Shown one piece after another: positions 15,099 to 16,784 of a DNA stretch of 16,784 nucleotides. Within the stretch, counting starts at the first letter, position 1. The number at the start of each line of letters is the position of its first letter. The stretch is from the NCBI GenBank assembly GCA_049964535.1, contig JBMFXG010000036.1, positions 1 to 16,784 on the forward strand, given 5' to 3'. A program made the translations under genes and the position numbers. Source of the DNA: JAJYZP01 sp049964535. GTDB taxonomy: Bacteria; Actinomycetota; Acidimicrobiia; Acidimicrobiales; Acidimicrobiaceae. The notes beneath the pieces were generated by a model. That model searched no databases. It was given only the letters and a program-made list of their open reading frames with translations, and was not told the origin of the DNA.

Positions 15099-15684
15099 AG
15101 AACGGGTAGAAGATCAGAACTACTCTCCCCACGATCAACTTCTCCGAAATCGGACCGAAGTAGCGCGAGTCGTAGGAGTTCTCCCGATTATCTCCCATCA
15201 CAAAGACGTCTCCTTTCGGAACGATCTGAGGAGTGAGGTGATAGGTGAGAGCGCTCGCTGGAAGATACGGTTCGTAGAGCCGCTTGCCATTGATATAAAC
15301 GTGGCCATCTACGGCAGAGATACGGTCTCCTGGGAGTCCGATGACACGTTTGACGAGATCGTGAATCGTCGGACTTCCAACGTCAGTAGGTGGCTTTCTG
15401 AACACAATGATGTCGCCGCGATGTACCGAGTGGAAATCGTAGCTCAACTTGTCCACGAGAATACGATCACCGATCTGTAGCGTCGGCAACATGGACCCAG
15501 AGGGGATAAAGAAGGACTCGAATACGAACGCACGCACACCAACAGCGAGGAGAATCGCCACCACGAGCACTGCGCTCCACTCAATGAGCGTCTTCGATCG
15601 CTTCTTACGCGTCTTGCTTTGCATTGGTTCTTCGAGGACCTCGGTCTCACGACTCTGCTCTTGGTCTTCCAATGCATCTCCCAC
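15076..15684 (-). CDS. lepB: Signal peptidase I
   Basis: 202 residues: a charged cytoplasmic N-terminus (1-32), one membrane helix (about 34-52), and an extracellular catalytic domain. The conserved boxes are FIPSGSMLPTLQIGD (59-73) with nucleophile Ser64, HDLVKRVIGLPGD (108-120) with general-base Lys112, and FVMGDNRENSYDSRYFGP (161-178). It cuts signal peptides from Sec- and Tat-exported precursors at the outer face of the membrane, which fits its place next to the tat genes. GTG 15682-15684 starts 7 nt after the pafA stop with no good ribosome binding site; ATG at 15622-15624 (residue 21) is an alternative that keeps the whole catalytic part and membrane helix. Confidence 0.93.
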   Translation of the reverse strand: MGDALEDQEQSRETEVLEEPMQSKTRKKRSKTLIEWSAVLVVAILLAVGVRAFVFESFFIPSGSMLPTLQIGDRILVDKLSYDFHSVHRGDIIVFRKPPTDVGSPTIHDLVKRVIGLPGDRISAVDGHVYINGKRLYEPYLPASALTYHLTPQIVPKGDVFVMGDNRENSYDSRYFGPISEKLIVGRVVLIFYPFSQFRLYW

Positions 15685-15691
15685 TATCTAG

Positions 15692-16784
15692 CTACAAACT
15701 TTCGATGAGCTTATCCACTCGCTCGTCCTCAGCCTTGAACGGATCCTTCAACATAACCGTTCGCTGAGCTTGATCATTCAATTTGAGATGAACCCAATCG
15801 ACTGTAAAGTCTCTGCGTCGCTCCTTCGCCCGCCGAATGAATTCACCACGCAAACGAGCGCGTGTCGTCGATGGCGGAACTTCCATAGCCGTATCGATCC
15901 TCTCGTCAGTGACGATCCGGTCCGCGAAACCAGCCCTCTGAAGACGATAAAAGACTCCACGACTTCGACTCACATCATGATACTGGAGGTCAAGTAGAGC
16001 TACCTGAGGATGTGCTAGGGAAAGCGAGTGTTTGGCTCGGTAGGCCTCAATGAGCTTGTACTTCATAACCCAATCACAAGTCCGATCGAGTTCCAACGGA
16101 TCACGTCTGAGAGTAGTCAGCGCCTCGGACCAAAGCTCAAGCGCTCGAGCCTCTTCACCGGGTAGGCCTTGATTCTCTGCATAACGAACTGCACGCTCGA
16201 GGTACTCACTTTGGATGTCGAGAGCGCTCAGTTCGCGACCGTTCGCCAATCGGACCTTGCGAGTACAGGTCACGTCATGAGAGATCTCGCGGATAGCACG
16301 TATCGGGTTCTCAAGCGTAAAGTCCCGCAGTACAACGGAGGGGTCCTCGAGCATACGAAGCATGATCGCCATCGCTCCAACCTTCAAGAAGGTAGCGACT
16401 TCCGACATGTTGGAGTCACCAACGATCACATGGAGGCGACGAAAACGCTCCGCGTCAGCATGGGGCTCATCACGGGTATTGATGATCGGGCGGGACCTCG
16501 TCGTTGCAGACGATACTCCCTCCCAGATGTGCTCCGCACGCTGGGAGATACAGTATACTGGCCCCCGCGCAGTCAACAAGATCTTGCCAGCGCCCGCAAA
16601 GATCTGGCGAGTCACCAGAAACGGGATAAGCACCTCCGCAAATCGAGCAAACTCCTCACTGCGTGTAGTGAGATAGTTTTCATGACAGCCGTAGGAGTTT
16701 CCGGCCGAGTCGGTGTTGTTCTTGAAGAGGAAGACCGATCCCCGAATACCTTCCTCACGCATTCGAGCTTCAGCAGATCCCACG
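15692..16784 (-). CDS. pafA: Pup--protein ligase PafA, 5'-truncated
   Basis: The frame stays open to the right window edge, so the N-terminus is cut off; 363 residues are present from about 450 usual, so roughly 90 are missing, including the region with the catalytic Asp known from studied PafA. Visible hallmarks are FLFKNNTDSAGNSYGCHENY, AEHIWEGVSSATTRSRPIIN followed by TRDEPHAD, RRLHVIVGDSNMSE, NPIRAIREISHDVT, and the C-terminal FTVDWVHLKLNDQAQRTVM. SATTRSRPIIN and the C-terminal block fit PafA rather than the related deamidase Dop. PafA attaches the small protein Pup to lysines of target proteins, marking them for the actinobacterial proteasome. lepB follows 7 nt after the stop. Confidence 0.95.
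   Translation of the reverse strand, partial: VGSAEARMREEGIRGSVFLFKNNTDSAGNSYGCHENYLTTRSEEFARFAEVLIPFLVTRQIFAGAGKILLTARGPVYCISQRAEHIWEGVSSATTRSRPIINTRDEPHADAERFRRLHVIVGDSNMSEVATFLKVGAMAIMLRMLEDPSVVLRDFTLENPIRAIREISHDVTCTRKVRLANGRELSALDIQSEYLERAVRYAENQGLPGEEARALELWSEALTTLRRDPLELDRTCDWVMKYKLIEAYRAKHSLSLAHPQVALLDLQYHDVSRSRGVFYRLQRAGFADRIVTDERIDTAMEVPPSTTRARLRGEFIRRAKERRRDFTVDWVHLKLNDQAQRTVMLKDPFKAEDERVDKLIESL

Overview
The window looks like chromosomal DNA of an actinobacterium. The evidence is a Pup ligase (pafA) followed on the same strand by tat genes and a HelY-type helicase, which matches the pafA...tatA-tatC-helY order known from Mycobacterium tuberculosis. Two further actinobacterial families support this: a DUF4193-type zinc-ribbon protein and a lipid-droplet-associated-type protein. 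Moderate GC (roughly mid-50s percent, judged by eye), frequent GTG/TTG starts and a tandem ThyX-like protein would fit an acidophilic Acidimicrobiia member (Ferrimicrobium/Acidimicrobium type). That placement is inference.

Left part, plus strand (1-6053): a 5'-truncated pxpC (5-oxoprolinase subunit C), a large GH63/MGH1-like glycosidase, pxpA (5-oxoprolinase subunit A) and an MFS permease. pxpC and pxpA belong to one ATP-dependent 5-oxoproline-opening enzyme but are split by the unrelated glycosidase, which has its own promoter-like sequence and a palindrome in its leader. Two stem-loops in a row lie between pxpA and the permease gene.

Middle (6054-6615): a roughly 560-bp gap between convergent genes with no convincing gene. 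It holds a 16-bp-period repeat (three 10-bp units plus a partial fourth) and, just after it, an 11-bp direct repeat.

Right part, minus strand (16784 down to 6616), in transcription order: pafA (partial), lepB (signal peptidase I), a small zinc-ribbon protein of unknown function, tatB, tatC, helY, a tandem-domain ThyX-family protein, a highly acidic DUF4193-type protein, a lipid-droplet-associated-type protein, a GNAT acetyltransferase and a Nudix hydrolase. Most gaps are 7-25 nt or overlaps. Larger gaps precede the zinc-ribbon gene (123 nt), tatB (143 nt) and the DUF4193 gene (82 nt). The tatB gap carries a near-consensus promoter placed so that the transcript would start at the tatB ATG (leaderless).

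No RNA gene, insertion sequence, CRISPR array or phage gene was found. The points most worth a second look are the ThyX-family protein whose two domains each keep only part of the catalytic signature, the iterated repeats in the convergent gap, the acidic expansion of the DUF4193 protein, the replacement of pafBC by lepB plus a zinc-ribbon gene, and the leaderless tat promoter.
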